NCBI RefSeq assembly: GCF_013155365.1
Contig: NZ_JABJRA010000003.1
Location: forward strand, 340,844-404,843
Source of the DNA: Nocardioides sp. zg-DK7169
GTDB taxonomy: Bacteria > Actinomycetota > Actinomycetes > Propionibacteriales > Nocardioidaceae
Direction of reading: 5' to 3'
DNA length: 64,000 nt
A program made the translations under genes and the position numbers. Within the stretch, counting starts at the first letter, position 1. The number at the start of each line of letters is the position of its first letter. The notes under the pieces were generated by a model. It was not told the DNA's origin, did not search any database, and worked only from the letters and a program-made list of their open reading frames with translations. This document shows positions 61,289-64,000 of this stretch, piece after piece.

Positions 61289-63647
61289 CATGAAGGTGTT
61301 TGCCGGCGCCACGAACCCGGCCGAACTTCAGCAGCGCCAGCAGGCGCAGGTCACGATCGAGGTCTCCGCGATGCTGGAGGCCATCCAAGAACTCGACGCG
61401 TTCGACGTCATCGAACTGGTTCGTCTTCGAGAGCTACCCATCGTGCCGGTCGCGGCACTCGTGCACGAGCACGATGGCAACGGCGCAGCGATCGAACTTG
61501 TGGCGCTCGTTTGCTTGGCGCGATCCGCTCGCATGGTTGGCCGGCGGCCTCGCAGCGAGACCGAGCCGCACATGGTCATCAGCGAGCTTCACTCGCGATC
61601 CACGAGGCTACTTCGTCTCGCCACTTTCATGCATACGGCCGCCGCTGGCGGCGGCACCGACGCGCTCGCACGCCTCGCCTCCGAGTACCAGTCCTATCTC
61701 GTCGCTGTACGAAAGCTCCAGTACGAGTCCGTTCAGGAGAAGGCGGACGCCGAACTCTTCGACCAACCGCAGATCGACGCACTGTTGATGAGATGTCTTG
61801 GTTTCACCTATGGCGACTTCAAAGCAGTCCGAAGCGGCATCCAGGAGCGCTACAGCAGGATCCTCACCGCGCTTCGGGACGACACCGGAAACCTAGTCAT
61901 CCGGTGCCAAGCCGAGGGACGGGAGCCGACGGCCGAGGAACTCGTTGGCTTTCGCGAGTCGATGTCGGCCTTCATGTTCCTTCCTGGCGACCGAGCTGCA
62001 TTCACCGCGACCGACATCGCACAAGAGTCCGGGATTGACATGTCTCGCGTGGAAGCTGTGCTCGACGCCTTCAGTATCGAGTTCCGTGGAGCCACCGATG
62101 CAGCCTCGGTCGTGGCTGACTTCCTACGCGGCGTGAATCCCCTTCAAAAGACGTGCCTCGTCAAAGACGCGAACGGCAACTATCTGATGACCGGAGGCCA
62201 GATCGGCACAGACTCCTTTCGAACGATCGCCGAAGCCGCGCTGAAGCCTGACAGCAAGGCGTGGAGACGCTACGACCGCATCCGCGCTGAGGTCACCGAA
62301 CGGATGGCATTGGAAGCCGTCGGTCGCGTACTGAAGACCCCGGCCGCTCATGCGAACCTGAAGTACCTTGCACCGAAGGAGGGCGCTGCGCCGGGGGTGC
62401 TCAACGGTGCGTGTGAGACCCCGAAGGCGACAGGGAATCAGACTGAATGCGACGGACTCTTCCTCATTGACGACGTCGCGATCTGTGTCGAAGTGAAGGG
62501 CAGAACGATCGCCGAGCCGGCTCGTCGTGGCGACCGGGCACGTCTCTCGACGGAGATCAAGGCCATCTTCGGTGATGGTGCCCGGCAGGCCCGGCGCCTC
62601 GAGGACCTCATCTTGTCGAACCATGGGCTGTGGCGCGAGGACGGGACCTGGCTCGACCTCGCCGTAGTGCGGGAAGTCCGATCGATCGTAGTCGGCCTCG
62701 ACTTCTTCGGTCCGCTGGCCGTTGCGCTCGGCGACCTCAAGCGAGCCGGACATCTCGGTGACGGCTCCCTTCCGTGGATCGCCTCTTTGCATGACCTTGA
62801 GGTGATCGCCCTGGTGATCGATCGACCGGCGGAATTCCTGCTCTACCTGCGCAGGCGCACGGACTCCGGCGTGGCAACCCACTTCCGCGGATCCGACGAA
62901 CTGGACCTTTTCATGCTCTTTCTAGATGGAGGGCTCTACGTCGAGGAAGACCCGGACGAGGTTCGCCGCCTCCATCCAAACGCCGGACCGGCCCGGGACC
63001 GCGATCGCAAGCGTTACCTCCAGGACGCGCGTCCTACCGTCGTTGGTACGCATACCGATCCACTGGACGCATGGATGTACCGCCGTGAAGGTAGTAGTCC
63101 GTACGAGATCGACAAGCCCGCGTTCAACACCCATCCCGCCGCACAGGAGATCGTGGACTTCCTCCAAGACGGTCGGAAGCCGGGTTGGTTCCGTTTTGGT
63201 GCCGATCTGCTGGGGCTAGCGGGAACAGCACAGACGAAGATCGGCGATCACCTTCGCCATCTCGTGGCGCAGACCAGGTCTGACAATCGATGGCACAGCA
63301 TGGTCCAGGGATACGCAGGCATGTGGGGCTATCCGATGTTGTTCGCGGGGTCTGTGCCCGAGAGCCACACGCGTCGGGAGTCGGCACAAAAGTTGCGCTC
63401 CTACATGGCTGCGAAGAAGCACCAGATGGGTTCGGACCGCAGCCTCGGGCTCCTCATCGACAACAGTAGCGAGATCGTCGAGGTCGTCTACATGAACGCA
63501 CCCGCCGCCAACGACCCAGAGCTGGACGCATTGGGCGAGCTCATCGGCCTACGATCCGTGAGCGACTCAAATCGTCCGATCCCGCCGTCCGCGCGACGAC
63601 CTACCCGTCGTCTTCGTGGCAAGCGTTCGAGACGTGGCAAGCGGTAG
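61188..63647 (+). CDS. Large protein with PD-(D/E)XK nuclease-like motif, unknown family
   Basis: An 819-residue protein. Residues 1-260 are mainly helical with no recognised domain. About 275-300 (FTATDIAQESGIDMSRVEAV) resembles a helix-turn-helix. About 415-475 contains a restriction-enzyme-fold signature: Glu420/Asp422 in NQTECDGLFLIDD and Glu435-Val-Lys437 in ICVEVKGR, spaced as in PD-(D/E)XK nucleases. The C-terminus is strongly basic (RRPTRRLRGKRSRRGKR), suggesting nucleic-acid binding. ATG 61188. It lies behind a membrane/coiled-coil protein and between two mobile elements, a context typical of defence genes, but no known defence family was recognised. Confidence 0.75.
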   Translation: MSKSRRQPFQLAPGSSSLIGNFDWTGLGDDALGDMKVFAGATNPAELQQRQQAQVTIEVSAMLEAIQELDAFDVIELVRLRELPIVPVAALVHEHDGNGAAIELVALVCLARSARMVGRRPRSETEPHMVISELHSRSTRLLRLATFMHTAAAGGGTDALARLASEYQSYLVAVRKLQYESVQEKADAELFDQPQIDALLMRCLGFTYGDFKAVRSGIQERYSRILTALRDDTGNLVIRCQAEGREPTAEELVGFRESMSAFMFLPGDRAAFTATDIAQESGIDMSRVEAVLDAFSIEFRGATDAASVVADFLRGVNPLQKTCLVKDANGNYLMTGGQIGTDSFRTIAEAALKPDSKAWRRYDRIRAEVTERMALEAVGRVLKTPAAHANLKYLAPKEGAAPGVLNGACETPKATGNQTECDGLFLIDDVAICVEVKGRTIAEPARRGDRARLSTEIKAIFGDGARQARRLEDLILSNHGLWREDGTWLDLAVVREVRSIVVGLDFFGPLAVALGDLKRAGHLGDGSLPWIASLHDLEVIALVIDRPAEFLLYLRRRTDSGVATHFRGSDELDLFMLFLDGGLYVEEDPDEVRRLHPNAGPARDRDRKRYLQDARPTVVGTHTDPLDAWMYRREGSSPYEIDKPAFNTHPAAQEIVDFLQDGRKPGWFRFGADLLGLAGTAQTKIGDHLRHLVAQTRSDNRWHSMVQGYAGMWGYPMLFAGSVPESHTRRESAQKLRSYMAAKKHQMGSDRSLGLLIDNSSEIVEVVYMNAPAANDPELDALGELIGLRSVSDSNRPIPPSARRPTRRLRGKRSRRGKR

Positions 63648-63814
63648 GCAGAACTGATCGAGGTCCGCATCATCGACGAATAGTTGCTGGCCGCACCCGC
63701 GCGAACCTGCCGCGATGAGCGCTTCCACGGTGCGTCACTTCACCGCAAAAAAGCGCGGAGGGCGGGCCGAACATGGAAAGAGACGCGGGGTCTTCGACCG
63801 CGCCGCGCCTCTCC

Positions 63815-63873
63815 AAAACCGTACGGGACTCGAACCCGCGACCTCCCCAGTATCAATGGGGCGCTCTACCAAC
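63815..63873 (-). pseudogene. tRNA-Ile(GAU)-like remnant cut by an IS element
   Basis: Minus strand from the D-loop onward: GTTGGTAGAGC, anticodon stem CCCCA/TGGGG with loop TTGATAC (anticodon GAT), variable AGGTC, T arm GCGGG-TTCGAGT-CCCGT, and the acceptor 3' strand ACGGTTT plus one base. The 5' acceptor and first D-stem strand are absent: at 63874 the sequence changes to an IS3-type terminal repeat. The tRNA is therefore broken and cannot fold fully. Confidence 0.65.
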
Positions 63874-64000
63874 TGTCGCGTGCCGGGTTCAGTGGAGGCT
63901 CTGAACTGACGCGCTGAGGGTAGTCGGCGCGGGGTTGTGCCGGTAGTGCTCGTCCTCGAACTCAACGGGTGGGACGAGGCCGATCTCGCCGTGCAGGCGT
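63874..64000 (-). mobile_element. End of an IS3-family insertion sequence (continues past window)
   Basis: The plus strand from 63874 begins TGTCGCGTGCCGGGTTCA, a terminal repeat starting with TG, and runs straight into the 3' end of a transposase gene. The junction falls in the D-loop of the tRNA-like sequence. Confidence 0.7.
63889..64000 (-). CDS. IS3-family transposase, C-terminal fragment (cut by window edge)
   Basis: The last 36 codons read RLHGEIGLVPPVEFEDEHYR, then HNPAPTTLSASVQSLH and stop. The HGEIGxVPPxEFE pattern is the typical end of IS3-family OrfB (DDE integrase-core) transposases. The rest of the gene is outside the window. Confidence 0.85.
   Translation of the reverse strand, partial: RLHGEIGLVPPVEFEDEHYRHNPAPTTLSASVQSLH

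Noticed and set aside
63815..63891. Intact tRNA-Ile
   Set aside because: The 5' acceptor strand and the first D-stem strand cannot be formed from the bases beyond the D-loop, which belong to an IS3-type terminal repeat.

Overview
The window is high-GC, densely packed DNA (GTG/ATG starts, many 4-bp ATGA/GTGA overlaps). It looks like the chromosome of a Nocardioides-like actinobacterium. Supporting this are the pgsA/DUF881/DUF1290/gcvH cluster shared with mycobacteria and other actinobacteria, DUF3099, two 13E12-type DUF222/HNH genes with LexA boxes, an IdeR/DtxR-type iron box and a kdpFABCDE set. This placement is an inference from gene families; no rRNA is present to confirm it.

Layout. 1-2.9 kb (minus): pgsA-like, DUF881, DUF1290, DUF881, gcvH (cut by the window edge). 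3.0-5.5 kb: two CNNM/CorC-type membrane proteins, with a hairpin over the Shine-Dalgarno of the first. 5.6-7.9 kb: lipoprotein, small basic protein, and a frameshifted DUF222/HNH gene behind a perfect SOS box. 8.0-11.3 kb: HAD phosphatase/mutase plus GH65 phosphorylase, a disaccharide phosphorolysis pair. 11.3-16.2 kb: class A penicillin-binding protein with PASTA domain and a coupled partner of unknown function, DUF3099, and a Pro/Thr-rich secreted protein. 16.4-22.2 kb: jetABC/MksFEB-type SMC operon with no nuclease subunit (jetD) and a five-unit 10-bp tandem repeat at its translation start. 22.4-27.1 kb: LuxR-type regulator, VKOR, CopC, CopD-CtaG fusion, hypothetical.

27.2-42.0 kb is an iron and chelate uptake region. 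A siderophore-interacting flavoprotein and an IrtAB-like pair of ABC half-transporters run leftward. A binding protein/FecCD/FecCD/ATPase operon runs rightward from the same iron-box intergenic region. A UvrA-like ATPase follows, then a second FecCD-type operon (permease, binding protein, ATPase, methyltransferase) of unknown substrate. The two half-transporters have complementary defects in their nucleotide-binding domains, so only one composite ATP site can be complete.

42.1-43.7 kb: two DUF202 proteins, an intergenic repeat cluster and a small Cys-rich protein. 43.7-51.3 kb: kdpFABC with kdpD and kdpE on the minus strand, with direct repeats upstream of kdpF that fit a KdpE operator. 51.5-57.8 kb: tRNA-Pro(GGG), tandem GNAT, membrane protein, the second SOS-boxed DUF222/HNH gene, Rrf2 regulator divergent from a QorB-like reductase, TIGR01777-type epimerase, STAS protein.

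57.8-64 kb is accessory DNA of lower GC and different codon use. It holds an IS110 element with a structured leader that could be a bridge RNA, a membrane/coiled-coil protein and an 819-residue protein with a PD-(D/E)XK-like motif. It ends in a tRNA-Ile-like remnant cut in the D-loop by the end of an IS3-family element. The two-gene cassette at 59.96-63.65 kb is the best candidate for an undescribed, possibly defensive, system.
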